From positions 1 to 54,116 of the forward strand of contig NZ_SJEW01000030.1 in assembly GCF_005930475.1 (NCBI RefSeq): a stretch of 54,116 nt of DNA. Direction: 5' to 3'. Made by a program: the position numbers and the translations under genes. This document shows positions 36,712 through 45,586 of the stretch, in pieces (the first letter of the stretch is position 1; each line of letters opens with the position of its first letter). Source of the stretch: Modestobacter altitudinis. GTDB lineage: Bacteria; Actinomycetota; Actinomycetes; Mycobacteriales; Geodermatophilaceae. Below the pieces are notes generated by a model. The model saw nothing but the letters and a program-made list of their open reading frames with translations, had not been told where the DNA came from and did no database searches.

Positions 36712-38349
36712 ATGGACACCGCGGTCGCTGAGAACGCCCTCGAGTCGGGCAACCGCTCACTCACCACCATCGCCGGTCGGCTGGGACTGCGGGGCCGCCT
36801 GGTGGCCGCCGTCCTGCTCGTGGCCCTCACGACCCTGGCCGTCGGCGCAGTCGGCATCTCGCGGATGGCGAGCATCAGGGAAGAGGCCCAGCGGGTGTAC
36901 GCCGAGGGCGAGGTCCCGGTGGACGGGCTGCGCGGCGTCGAGTCCCTGTGGTGGCAGTTCAACACCTGGCAGGCCCGGCAGCAGCTCACCACCCTCCCCC
37001 CGGAGACGATCGCCATGGCGGCGCAGGCCACTGCCGCGCTGGTCCCGCAGTTCAACGACCAACTGGCCGCGGTGAGCACCATGCCCCTGTCGCCGGATGC
37101 CCGAGCGGCGTACGAGCAGATCGTCGCCGCGTCCAGCGACTACCTGACGCAGCTGCAGCAGCTGCAGCGGGCGCAGCAGACCGGCGACCTGGCCGCGGCA
37201 GGTACCTCGGTCAAGCAGCTCGACGCGGATCAGGCCACCATGGACGAGGCTCTGGCAGCGGGTGTGGAGGCGGCCCGACAGTCGGCCGAGCAGGCAGCGG
37301 CCCGGGCGGAGAGCGCCTACACCTCGGCCCGCACGATCACCATCGCGATCATCGTGGTCGGCCTGGCGATCTCCGTCGTCCTGGCGATGCTGATCGTCCG
37401 GTCGATCATGCGGCCGGTTCAGCGGATCCGCGACGTGCTCGACCAGGTCGCCGGCGGTGACCTCAGCGTGCGGGCCGGCGAGACCGGCGGCGCGGAGCTG
37501 GGCGAGGTCGCGCACTCCCTGGACTCCACCCTGGATTCGCTCAGTGCCGTGCTGCGGTTGGTCGGCGACTCAGCCGGCCGGCTCGCCGGTGCCTCACAGG
37601 CTCTGAACGCCGGGGCCGCAACGATGGCCGCCAGCGCGCGCACCGCCGCCGGCCAGGCCGACGTCGTCGTCGCCTCCGCCAGCGACGTCGCCTCCAGCGT
37701 GGACACCGTCGCCACCGGCTCCCAGCAGATGGAGGCCGCGATCCGGGAGATCTCGCAGAACGCCAGCGACGCCTCCCGGGTGGCCGGGCAGGCCGTCAAC
37801 GTCGCGGAGAACACGACCCGCACCGTCGGCAAGCTCGGTGACTCCTCGCAGGAGATCGCCACCGTCGTGAAGCTGATCAACGGCATCGCCGAGCAGACGA
37901 ACCTGCTGGCGCTCAACGCCACGATCGAGGCGGCGCGCGCCGGGGAGGCCGGCAAGGGCTTCGCCGTCGTCGCCAGCGAGGTGAAGGAGCTGGCCCAGGA
38001 GACGGCGCGGGCGACCGAGGACATCTCCCGGCGGGTCGAGGCGATCCAGGCCGACACCGCCGGTGCGGTCGAGGCGATCGGTGAGATCAGCACCGTGATC
38101 GGTCAGATCAACGACTACCAGGCGACCATCGCCGCGGCCGTGGAGGAGCAGACCGCCACGACCAACGAGATGAACCGCAACGTCGCCGAGGCCGCGGGCA
38201 GCTCGCGCAGCATCGCCACCGCGATCTCCGGCCTGGCCGCGGGCACGCAGCAGACGAACGAGGGCGTCGCCGAGGCACAGCGCTCGGCGGCCGAGCTGGC
38301 CCGGATGAGCGACGAGCTCCAGGCCGCCGTCCGGCAGTTCATCGTCTGA
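36712..38349 (+). CDS. Methyl-accepting chemotaxis protein
   Basis: A 545-residue transmembrane chemoreceptor. One helix near residues 28-50, a four-helix-bundle sensing domain (55-200, with Gln-rich LQQLQRAQQ), a second helix (205-226), a HAMP domain ([25 protein letters not shown]) and the cytoplasmic signalling domain follow in order. The hairpin tip [20 protein letters not shown] and flanking [13 protein letters not shown] are intact. It relays ligand binding to CheA/CheW, none of which are encoded here. ATG 36712 has GAGAGG upstream; ATG 36661 is in frame but gives an unusual N-terminus. The presence of an MCP suggests a motile life stage. Confidence 0.95.
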   Translation: MDTAVAENALESGNRSLTTIAGRLGLRGRLVAAVLLVALTTLAVGAVGISRMASIREEAQRVYAEGEVPVDGLRGVESLWWQFNTWQARQQLTTLPPETIAMAAQATAALVPQFNDQLAAVSTMPLSPDARAAYEQIVAASSDYLTQLQQLQRAQQTGDLAAAGTSVKQLDADQATMDEALAAGVEAARQSAEQAAARAESAYTSARTITIAIIVVGLAISVVLAMLIVRSIMRPVQRIRDVLDQVAGGDLSVRAGETGGAELGEVAHSLDSTLDSLSAVLRLVGDSAGRLAGASQALNAGAATMAASARTAAGQADVVVASASDVASSVDTVATGSQQMEAAIREISQNASDASRVAGQAVNVAENTTRTVGKLGDSSQEIATVVKLINGIAEQTNLLALNATIEAARAGEAGKGFAVVASEVKELAQETARATEDISRRVEAIQADTAGAVEAIGEISTVIGQINDYQATIAAAVEEQTATTNEMNRNVAEAAGSSRSIATAISGLAAGTQQTNEGVAEAQRSAAELARMSDELQAAVRQFIV

Positions 38350-38992
38350 GGCGGGCGCCGTCCTCGCCCATGTCAGCGGCAGGGGCAACCCGTTGCAGGC
38401 GGTCTCCGTCTCGCACCTGGAAGCGGAGCATCGCGACCGGTCCGGACTGCGCGACCCCGACCGGGTCCAGATCCGTCCTTCCCAGGCCGGAGGTCGAGAA
38501 CCGCACCCCATCGCCCATCAGCACAGGTGGTACGTAGACCGCCGGAGTGACGGCGCAACTTCGTCAGCGCACCCTGGACGGCGGGCTGCGTCACTCCCGG
38601 GCGTACCGCCGCGCGCGGCCCGCCCGCGCCCGCTCGGCAGCGCATCAAGCGCTGACCAGAAGGCCGGGTCCGGATTCACGAGGTCGTCATGGCCCACGCG
38701 CTGTACTTGTGAACTCGACCAGAACACGGCGAATGGGTGGAGCTCCGCCCACAGGACGAGTACGGCCCGCTCGACCTGAACCGTCGATCTCGACTCTTGT
38801 CACGCGCGCGATCCCTCCGATGGAGGTGAAGGCCCACCCTTCATGATCCTGGTCGCAGCCAGGTTGAACTGGGCATCGTTCTGCTCACATCGCAGGCCCG
38901 CACCAAGCTGGGCGGACCGTCTGCGCTGCTCTGGACCCAGCGGTCGGTCGTTCTCCGACCGAGCTCCCGGCGCCCCGTCCCCCGCTGGCAGA
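38350..38992. other. Gene-poor region with possible unidentified relics
   Basis: No intact gene. The minus strand at 38393-38524 and the plus strand at 38680-38780 (EHGEWVELRPQDEYGPLDLNR) look like short pieces of coding sequence, but I cannot assign either to a family. Confidence 0.3.
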
Positions 38993-39130
38993 TCAGGACG
39001 TGACGAGCCGAGCGCTGGTGTCCCAGAGCTCGGTCGCCCGCGCTGTGTCGTGGGCCAGGTCGTTCGTCTTCGCGATCTTCTTCTCGTAGTACTCACCCGA
39101 CGTCCAGGTGGTGCCGGGGGGCCCTCGGCG
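38993..39130 (-). pseudogene. C-terminal relic of a short-chain dehydrogenase
   Basis: Reads GPPGTTWTSGEYYEKKIAKTN, then AHDTARATELWDTSARLV and a stop at 38993. The SGEYYE..K....P/D-A....A..LW..S pattern is the usual end of retinol-dehydrogenase-like SDR proteins. Nothing upstream continues it; instead the sequence switches directly to the PucR relic on the opposite strand. Confidence 0.65.
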
Positions 39131-39154
39131 AGCCAGGTCAGTGCCCGGCCTCCC

Positions 39155-39394
39155 TTGTCCGCGCTCGAACATGCCGCGACCAACGGGCCGTGGGCCCTGG
39201 CCACGCTGGACGCCATCGCCACCGCGACGAGCCTGCGCGACGCCGCCCGAGCGCTGCACGTCCACCACTCCACCCTCCAGGACCGGCTGCTGCACGCCGA
39301 GACCGCGCTGGGCTGCGGTGTCCGTGACCCAGCCGGTCGACTGCGCCTGCAACTGGCCCTGGTGCCGCGGCGTGCAGCCCACCCTCAGCGCTGA
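39155..39394 (+). pseudogene. C-terminal relic of a PucR-type regulator (duplicate of 11161-11394)
   Basis: Carries the last 80 codons of the regulator at 10417-11394, including the complete HTH (SLRDAARALHVHHSTLQDRLL), with only a few changes, and the same downstream flank leading into a quinone oxidoreductase element. No start or N-terminal domain is present. Confidence 0.9.
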
Positions 39395-39451
39395 GTTCCA
39401 AGGGCCTCCGACTGACCCGCTCGACCGTCCCAGCCGGCACGGATGCCTCGC

Positions 39452-39632
39452 TAGCCTGCTGCACATGCGTGCTGTGCAGATCACCCGCTTCGGCGGCCCC
39501 GAGGTCATGGACGTCGTCGACCTGCCCGACCCGGTCCCCGGCGACGGTGAAGTGCTCTACGAGGTCAGCTCCTCAGGAGTCAACTTCGCCGACACCCACC
39601 ACGTCCCGTCGTCCAACTGAGGTGACGGGTTC
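39452..39632 (+). repeat. Quinone oxidoreductase 5' element, copy 11 (51-codon ORF and -10 box intact)
   Basis: TAGCCT at 39452-39457, seven bases, ATG 39465, then TGA at 39618-39620; 51 residues ending ADTHHVPSSN. Codons 28-38 differ from most copies by several synonymous or conservative changes (EVLYEVSSSG), including TCC/AGC serine switches. This copy could be transcribed and translated as a leaderless message. Confidence 0.92.
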
Positions 39633-39855
39633 GGACCCTGCTTGACAGTCCCCCGAACACGGAGCCACGGCTCGTCCTGGAGTCGAGCATCGTCCACCCG
39701 TCTCGTGCGGGCGCCGAGCGGCGGTCGTGCCGCGGTGACGAGCGATCAGGCAAACCCGCCGACGCCCAGGGAGACGACAGCTCCCCACAACTCCTTCCGG
39801 TCGGACGTGGCAGCCGGGTCCGGCGCCGTCGTACTCGTGTCCGATCCGGGTCTGG

Positions 39856-41199
39856 TCACTGCTCGGCGCCGGCGATGCGTGGGTCGAGTCCGTACTGGCG
39901 CGGGACGCCGAGGTTCTCGCGCAGGGTCGTGCCCGGGTATTCGGTGGGGTAGATGCCGCGTGCCTGCAGGATCGGCACGACCTCGTCGACGAACGCGTCG
40001 ATGCCGTCCTCGTAGATGTCCGGCGTCACCCAGAAGCCGTCGGCGGCTCCCGCCTCGAACCACTCCTGCAGGTGGTCGGCGTGGAGCTCCCCCGGGCCCA
40101 CGACCGTGGGGTGGAAGTCGATCACGCCGTGGGCGAGGATGTCGCGGGGTGACCATCCTTCGCGGGCCACCGCGAGCGCGATCGACGAGCGCGGGTCCCG
40201 TGGTGAGGCATGCGCGGAGGCCAGTTGCTCGGGCGTGAGAGGTTCGTCGAACCGATCCGGGTGGATCTGGATCCCCAGCATCGCGCCGAGGGCGGGCAGC
40301 CGGGCCTCGATGACCTCGCCCGCGTACCGCAGGCGACGGTCGAGGCCCTCGCGCACGGTCGGTGCGACGGTGGTCATGATCCCGGGGATGTACTTGACCT
40401 CGTCGGGGTCGCGGCCGGCCTCACGTGCCGCGTCGCGCACCAGTTCGCGCTGGGCGCGTGCCTCCTCGATGGTCCACACCTCGGCGATGAAGCCGCTGGC
40501 GTAGCGGCCCGCGATCGACAGCAGGTGCGGGCTGGGGCCGCCGGAGGTGAAGACTACGGGCTGGCCCTGCTCCGACGGGGGGATCGCCAGGGGGCCGCGC
40601 GAGGCGACGTACTGGCCCTGCAGGTTGACCGGCTGCAGCTTCGACGGGTCGATGAAGCGGTCCGCCGCCTGGTCCTTGACCCACGCGTCCTCCTGCCAGC
40701 TGCCCCAGAGCGCCTGGACGATCTGGATCGCCTCGTGCGCGCGCTGGTACCGCTCCTCGCGAGCAGCAACCGGCCGTCCGTAGTTGGCGGCGACGGCGGG
40801 GGCGCTCGTCGTGACGGCGTTCCAGCCCGCCCGGCCGTGGCTCAGGACGTCGAGGGCCTTGAACTGGCGCGCCGTGTTGAACGGCTCCTGGAAGGTCGTC
40901 GAACCGGTCGCGACGAAGCCGATGTTCGTCGTCTCGCGGGCGACGGCGGCCAGCTGGATCAGCGGGTCCATGAGGTTGCTGATCGTCGAGTGCTCGACGT
41001 CCCCGCGCACCGCGGGGAAGTCGGGGGTGAAGAGGAAGGTGAACTTGCCGCGCTCGGCCGCCCTGGCATGACGCACCGTGGCGTCGACGTCGGCATAGGT
41101 CCCGGGGTCCACGTGCGGGGCACGCCAGGCACCGTGCAGGCCACCGTATCCGTCGATCATCCCCATCCCGAGGACGAGCTTCTCGTCCCTCGTGGTCAC
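39856..41199 (-). CDS. LLM-class flavin-dependent monooxygenase (NtaA/SnaA/DszA type)
   Basis: A 447-residue luciferase-like monooxygenase that uses FMNH2 supplied by a separate reductase. Family landmarks: HGAWRAPHVDPGTYADVDATVRHARAAERGKF near the N-terminus, FVATGSTTFQEPFNTARQFKALDVLSHGRAGWNAVTT in the barrel core and SPRDILAHG near the end. Related enzymes open nitrilotriacetate, EDTA or organosulfur compounds. The GTG start overlaps the stop of the upstream MFS gene (GTGA), so the two are coupled. Export or uptake by the MFS, oxidation here and control by TetR make a small catabolic module. The flavin reductase is not in the window. Confidence 0.93.
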   Translation of the reverse strand: MTTRDEKLVLGMGMIDGYGGLHGAWRAPHVDPGTYADVDATVRHARAAERGKFTFLFTPDFPAVRGDVEHSTISNLMDPLIQLAAVARETTNIGFVATGSTTFQEPFNTARQFKALDVLSHGRAGWNAVTTSAPAVAANYGRPVAAREERYQRAHEAIQIVQALWGSWQEDAWVKDQAADRFIDPSKLQPVNLQGQYVASRGPLAIPPSEQGQPVVFTSGGPSPHLLSIAGRYASGFIAEVWTIEEARAQRELVRDAAREAGRDPDEVKYIPGIMTTVAPTVREGLDRRLRYAGEVIEARLPALGAMLGIQIHPDRFDEPLTPEQLASAHASPRDPRSSIALAVAREGWSPRDILAHGVIDFHPTVVGPGELHADHLQEWFEAGAADGFWVTPDIYEDGIDAFVDEVVPILQARGIYPTEYPGTTLRENLGVPRQYGLDPRIAGAEQ

Positions 41200-42764
41200 G
41201 GGGCCACCTTCGCCGCGACCGCTCCGTCGGTGGCGGCCGCGTCGGCCACCGTCTCGACGGTGACCGGCGCGACCGCGACCGGCGCGTCGACGACCGCCCC
41301 GCCGTCGGCCGGACTCGCGGTCCGACCGACGAAGAGGACGCCCACCAGGACGACCAGGCCGATGACGAAGGCGGTCAGGAAGGCGGCGTGCGCGGCGGAC
41401 GTGGCCTGGTCGGTGGTGAGCACGCCGGCGTCCCGGGCGCCGGAACCGATGGTGTACGCGGAGATGAACACCGCACCGAAGGCGGCACCGGCCAGCTGCT
41501 GGACGGTGGCGAACGCCGCGGAGCCGTGCGGGAAGAGGTCGGCCCGCAGGCCGCCCATCGCAGCCGTCGTCAGCGGCGCCCACATCGTGGCCATCGCGCT
41601 GGTGAACACCACCCAGGCGATGAGCAGCGACACGACGCTCGTGCTCTCGTCGACCCGGCTGAGGAACCACAGGACGGCCAGCCAGACGAGGGAGGCCGGG
41701 ATCACCAGCGGGCGCGGTCCGACGCGGTCGTACACCCGGCCGCTGAGCGTCGCCATGATCGAGATCGCCGCGCCGCCCGGGATCAGGAAGAGACCGAGCT
41801 GGAGGGTGCTCAGGCCGGTGACGAGGGTCAGCACCAGCGGGACCACGACCAGCAGGCCGATGCCGTTGCCGGCGACGAAGACCATCACCAGGATCGGCAG
41901 GGCGTAGCCCCGCCGGGCGAAGATCCGCATGTCCAGGAACGCGCTGCCGCGACGCTGCAGCGGGATCTGCCGGAGGACGAAGGCCACCAGGCCGACCAGG
42001 CCCACTGCGATCGGCAGGTACGGCGAGATCGGGGCGTGCCCGGAGGACGCCTCGCCGGGCAGGGAGAGCCCGTAGACCAGGCCGCCGAACCCGACCGCGG
42101 ACAGCAGCAGCGACGCCAGGTCCAGGGTCACCGGCTCCGGGGTGGTGACGTTGCGCAGCTTCCACGCCCCCAGCGCCAGGGCGACGAGGGCGATCGGCAG
42201 CATCAGGATGAACAGCCAGCGCCAGCTCAGTGCCGACAGCACGAGACCGGACAACGCCGGGCCGAGAGCCGGCGCCACGGACGGGACGGCCGTCGTGATC
42301 GCCATCATCTGGCCGCGGCGACCGGCCGGGACCAGGCGCATCGTCGTGGTCATCAGCAGGGGCAGGAAGACGGCGGTTCCGGATGCCTGGACGACCCGGC
42401 CGGCCACCAGGACGCCGAACGTCGGCGCGATCGCCGCGAGCGTCGTCCCGACGATGAACAGCGACAGCGCGACCAGGAAGATCGTCCGCAGGTGGAAGCG
42501 CCGCATCACGAAGCTGCTGGCCGGGATCAGCACGGCCATGGTCAGCAGGAAGCCGGTCGTGACCCACTGCCCGGTGCTCGGGCTGACCCCGAAGTCCGCG
42601 ATCAGCGTGGGCAGGGCGACGCCCAGCAGCATCTCGTTGAGGAAGACGATGAAGGTGGAGATGATCAGAACGCCGATGACCAGGGCGACGCCCGGAGGGA
42701 GCCGGTCTCCGGAGTGGGTCGCCGGTGCCGGAGCTGCGGCGTCGGACGCCGATGTGGCGGTCAT
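41196..42764 (-). CDS. DHA2-family MFS transporter
   Basis: A 522-residue transporter with 14 predicted helices. The first helix ends ALPTLIADFGVSPSTGQWVTTGFLL, typical of the DHA2 (EmrB/QacA) group; motif C in VPSVAPALGPALSGLVL marks an antiporter. ATG 42764 gives the usual short cytoplasmic N-terminus; the frame is open to 42968. It leads an operon with the luciferase-like monooxygenase and is preceded by a promoter with two TetR-type operators, leaving a 5' UTR of about 200 bases. It probably exports the monooxygenase substrate or product. Confidence 0.92.
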   Translation of the reverse strand: MTATSASDAAAPAPATHSGDRLPPGVALVIGVLIISTFIVFLNEMLLGVALPTLIADFGVSPSTGQWVTTGFLLTMAVLIPASSFVMRRFHLRTIFLVALSLFIVGTTLAAIAPTFGVLVAGRVVQASGTAVFLPLLMTTTMRLVPAGRRGQMMAITTAVPSVAPALGPALSGLVLSALSWRWLFILMLPIALVALALGAWKLRNVTTPEPVTLDLASLLLSAVGFGGLVYGLSLPGEASSGHAPISPYLPIAVGLVGLVAFVLRQIPLQRRGSAFLDMRIFARRGYALPILVMVFVAGNGIGLLVVVPLVLTLVTGLSTLQLGLFLIPGGAAISIMATLSGRVYDRVGPRPLVIPASLVWLAVLWFLSRVDESTSVVSLLIAWVVFTSAMATMWAPLTTAAMGGLRADLFPHGSAAFATVQQLAGAAFGAVFISAYTIGSGARDAGVLTTDQATSAAHAAFLTAFVIGLVVLVGVLFVGRTASPADGGAVVDAPVAVAPVTVETVADAAATDGAVAAKVAP

Positions 42765-42945
42765 GTGCGTGCTCGCTGTCTCGTGAGGTCTGGAGAAGTC
42801 AGTCGGTGCGACGTGCGCGACTCGTCGGCGCACGGGAGACAGGTCCGAACCGGACGGGTCGGCACCGGGCATGCGCGATCCCCCGACCGACGGTGGCCGG
42901 TGGCGATGCGGCAGGAGCACTCGGTGTCTCGATGACCGGTCCGGA

Positions 42946-43002
42946 ACGGAGGCAGTCTCCGTTTGCAACTCGAAGATACGGAGACTGTCTCCGGCTTGTC
43001 AA
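42946..43002 (-). promoter_or_regulatory. Promoter with two TetR-type operators, MFS-monooxygenase operon
   Basis: On the minus strand, TTGACA (42997-43002), an 18-base spacer and TATCTT (42973-42978). The spacer is filled by the perfect palindrome CGGAGAC-T-GTCTCCG (42979-42993). A second, related site, ACGGAG-GCAGT-CTCCGT (42946-42962), sits at or just past the start of transcription. The centres are 32 bases apart, about three helical turns. Occupancy by the TetR protein at 43161-43775 would block the promoter. Confidence 0.78.
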
Positions 43003-43160
43003 CGAGGGTCCGACCGACGTGACGGAGGAGACGAGGACGTCCCCAAGCGGCTCACGGACAGCGCTGCTCCGCCGCTGGGTGCGGAGCCTCGGCGGGGCGG
43101 CCGCGGACCTGCGCTACGCGGCTACGGTCCCGCTGCCACCGAGCGCTCGCGGGCGTCAGA

Positions 43161-43775
43161 TCACGACTGCGGCGAGGACTCCCAGGCTGGGGAGGGGGTC
43201 TGCCATCCCTCTCGCACGATGGCGCGCAGGGCGTCCCCCGACCGTTCGTCGGCCAGCAGCGCACCGCTCACCCACGCCGTCGCCAGAACCGTGAGGACGA
43301 GGTCCCGGTCGCGCACCCACGGGCGGGCGCTCCCGGCGGCCTGCGCCGCCCTGAGGAACTGCCCGGTCGCCTCGACCAGCAACTCGCACGTCATGGCCAG
43401 CGGCGAGGTGGTGTCGCTCAGGGCCTCCCGGAGAGGGCCGGGCAGGCCGTCGAAGACGGTCACGTAGTCGCCCAACGCGGTCAACCACAGTTCCAGGGCT
43501 GCGAGGGGGTCGCCGTGCTCGGCCTCGATCTCGGACCGACGGGCGTCCAACCCCTCCCACCGCGCCTTGATGAGCGCCGCGAGGAGGGACTCCCGGGTGG
43601 GGAAGTGCCGGTAGAGCGTGCCCGGTCCGAGACCGGCCCGCTTGGCGATGTCCTGCATGGGTCCGCTCACACCGTGCTCGGCGAAGAAGTCCTCCGCGAC
43701 CTCGAGGATGTGCAGCCGGTTGCGCTCCGCGTCAGAACGCGACTTCCGCGTGCTCGGGTCCGCCTGGACCACCAT
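43161..43775 (-). CDS. TetR/AcrR-family transcriptional repressor
   Basis: A 204-residue regulator. The N-terminal HTH is complete: RLHILEVAEDFFAEHGVSGPMQDIAKRAGLGPGTLYRHFPTRESLL (residues 20-65). The C-terminal ligand domain is helical, with DGLPGPLREALSDTTSPLA and WVRDRDLVLTVLATAWVSGALL. AGGAGG lies five bases before ATG 43775. It is transcribed in the same direction as the MFS-monooxygenase operon and almost certainly binds the paired palindromes at 42946-42993. The inducer is probably the substrate of that operon. Confidence 0.93.
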   Translation of the reverse strand: MVVQADPSTRKSRSDAERNRLHILEVAEDFFAEHGVSGPMQDIAKRAGLGPGTLYRHFPTRESLLAALIKARWEGLDARRSEIEAEHGDPLAALELWLTALGDYVTVFDGLPGPLREALSDTTSPLAMTCELLVEATGQFLRAAQAAGSARPWVRDRDLVLTVLATAWVSGALLADERSGDALRAIVREGWQTPSPAWESSPQS

Positions 43776-43992
43776 CCGACCTCCTCGACGTCAGAACCGG
43801 AGGATACGTCCACGTCTCTGGAGGACGGCGGACGCTGCGTCCGACTCGGGCAGGGACGCCACTCGACTCCCCGAGAGGTCCTCCGCTGGAGGACAGGCCG
43901 ATGACCCAGCGGAGGGGCTCACCCGACGTATGGGCAGTCCCGTTCGATGGGTGCCGGTTGTCTCGACGCCAGTTGCGCCGCGGTGGCGGCGA

Positions 43993-44766
43993 TCAGTCCG
44001 GCGGGCGGACCGTCAGCTGCAGGGTCTGCGGTGCAACCGGGGCGCAGCACCCACTGGTGCATCCGTAGCCGCACCGAGGTCCGCGTCCGTCGGCGTCGCT
44101 GCCGGCAGGAGAGTGCCCACCGGGGCTGGCCGGCGCGCAACACCCCTCGCCCCGCCAGGCCTGCACACCCTCGCGGACGGCGACGACCGCGATGACCAGG
44201 CCGGCGACCGGATCGGCCCAGCTCCAGCCCAGAGTCGCGTTCAGCAGCAGACCGACCAGGAGGACCGCCGACAGACAGGTGCACAGCAGCGTCTGCGTGG
44301 AGTCGGCCACGACCGCGTTCGACCCGAGCGCCCGACCCGTGCGCCGCTGCGCCCAGGAGAGAAGTGGCATCACCACCAACGACGCGACCGCCAACCCGAT
44401 CCCGACCGGCGAGCTGTCCGGATCGCCCTGGGAGAACAGGGCACGCGCGGACTCAACACCCACGTAGGCAGCTAAGGCGAAGAAGGACAAGGCCATGAGA
44501 CGCAGCGCCTGCTGCTCGCGGGACTCCGGCAGCCGGTGCCGAAACTGCCACAGGACGATCAGACCGCTGGACACCTCGACGACGGAGTCCAACCCGAAGC
44601 CCACGAGGGCGACCGAGCCGGCGGCCACCCCTGCGGCGACGGCGACGACCGCCTCGACGACGTTGTAGGTGACGCTCGCGCCGGCGAGCAACTGCGCGCG
44701 GCGGCCGAGCCGGGCGCGGTCCGCCGTGCTGAGCTCCGGGGCGGCGTGCGCGTGCGTGCGGCTCAC
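43993..44766 (-). CDS. CDF-like cation transporter with Cys-rich tail
   Basis: A 257-residue membrane protein of the cation-diffusion-facilitator superfamily. Six helices are visible, with GFGLDSVVEVSSGLIVLWQF (metal-site Asp in helix 2) and NAVVADSTQTLLCTCLSAVLLVGLLLN plus SWADPVAGLVIAVVAV (helix 5-6 metal site) as the CDF landmarks. The cytoplasmic domain is replaced by a Cys/His-rich tail (GEGCCAP, GPRCGYGCTSGCCAP) likely to bind soft metals. The GTG start overlaps the stop of the metal sensor gene. It probably exports cadmium, lead or zinc. Confidence 0.87.
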   Translation of the reverse strand: MSRTHAHAAPELSTADRARLGRRAQLLAGASVTYNVVEAVVAVAAGVAAGSVALVGFGLDSVVEVSSGLIVLWQFRHRLPESREQQALRLMALSFFALAAYVGVESARALFSQGDPDSSPVGIGLAVASLVVMPLLSWAQRRTGRALGSNAVVADSTQTLLCTCLSAVLLVGLLLNATLGWSWADPVAGLVIAVVAVREGVQAWRGEGCCAPASPGGHSPAGSDADGRGPRCGYGCTSGCCAPVAPQTLQLTVRPPD

Positions 44767-45146
44767 CAGTTGGCCGCCTCGCCGTAGGTGGCGCACGCCG
44801 CGACCGCATCGCCGGTGACGGCCAGCAGCCGCTCGGCCGCGCCCAGGACCTCGAGCAGCTCCGGTGCGGTGGTCAACGACCACAGCGACGACCGGCCCTG
44901 CGGTCGCGAGGTCGCCAGGCCGCAGTCCCGCAGGCACGCCAGGTGAGCCGACACGGTCGACTGGGCCAGACCGAGGTGGACCGTCAGGTCCACCACGCGG
45001 TGCTCACCGCCGACCGCCAGGTGGTGCACGATCGCCAGCCTGCTCGGGTCGCCGAGGCTGCGGAACAGGCAGGCCGTCGCAGACGAGGCGCGGACCTCCC
45101 CGACCGGCGGCTTCGGGAGTGCGGCGACGAGCGATGGCGGAATCAT
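44763..45146 (-). CDS. ArsR/SmtB-family metal sensor, CmtR-like
   Basis: A 127-residue winged-helix repressor. The recognition region AQSTVSAHLACLRDCGLATS has the CLRDC pair that in mycobacterial CmtR (Cys57 and Cys61) binds Cd(II)/Pb(II), and a third Cys near the C-terminus (AACATYG) sits where CmtR has Cys102. All three metal ligands are thus in place. ATG 45146 overlaps an inverted repeat that may be its operator. It forms a two-gene operon with the CDF-like transporter (GTGA overlap), giving metal-induced export. CmtR homology is by motif; metal choice is inferred. Confidence 0.9.
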   Translation of the reverse strand: MIPPSLVAALPKPPVGEVRASSATACLFRSLGDPSRLAIVHHLAVGGEHRVVDLTVHLGLAQSTVSAHLACLRDCGLATSRPQGRSSLWSLTTAPELLEVLGAAERLLAVTGDAVAACATYGEAANW

Positions 45147-45163
45147 CGTCACCCGTCGATGAT
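45142..45163. promoter_or_regulatory. Inverted repeat at the CmtR-like gene start
   Basis: ATCATCG, eight bases, CGATGAT. The arms are perfect and the left one covers the start codon. The placement suits an ArsR-family operator that blocks its own operon. Confidence 0.5.
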
Positions 45164-45328
45164 AGCGGTGACGGCCAGCACTGGTGTCGACGTCCCGTAC
45201 GCCTTCGACGTCCTTCACGACCATCGCCGCTTGGCGCTCGCCAGCTGCTCCGGCCCCTCCGAGAGGCCGTAGACCGTGAGTGGTGACGGGCTCGTCAGGG
45301 TGGGACCACTCACGTCCGCAGCAAGTCA

Positions 45329-45500
45329 TAGCCTCACGCCCATGCGTGCTGTCCAGATCACCGAGTTCGGCGGCCCCGAGGTCATGGACGTCGTCGACCT
45401 GCCCGACCCGGTCCCCGGGGACGGCGAGCAGCTGTTCGACATCTCCTCCTCCGGCGTCAACTTCGCCGACACCCACCACCGGGAGTCGTGAGAGGTAGAT
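45329..45500 (+). repeat. Quinone oxidoreductase 5' element, copy 12 (49-codon ORF and -10 box intact)
   Basis: TAGCCT at 45329-45334, seven bases, ATG 45342, TGA at 45489-45491; 49 residues ending ADTHHRES. R8 is E. Tail-B subfamily (GTCGTGAGAGGTAGATC). Its upstream flank (CGCAGCAAGTCATAGCCTCA) matches that of copy 13. Confidence 0.92.
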
Positions 45501-45586
45501 CAGCGTCCGGCCAGCGGGCTGTGTTCGGCAGCCTCGCGGTCATCCGTTGGTCGGAGGCGGCTTGGGGAGCGACCTCGGTCAGCCGC

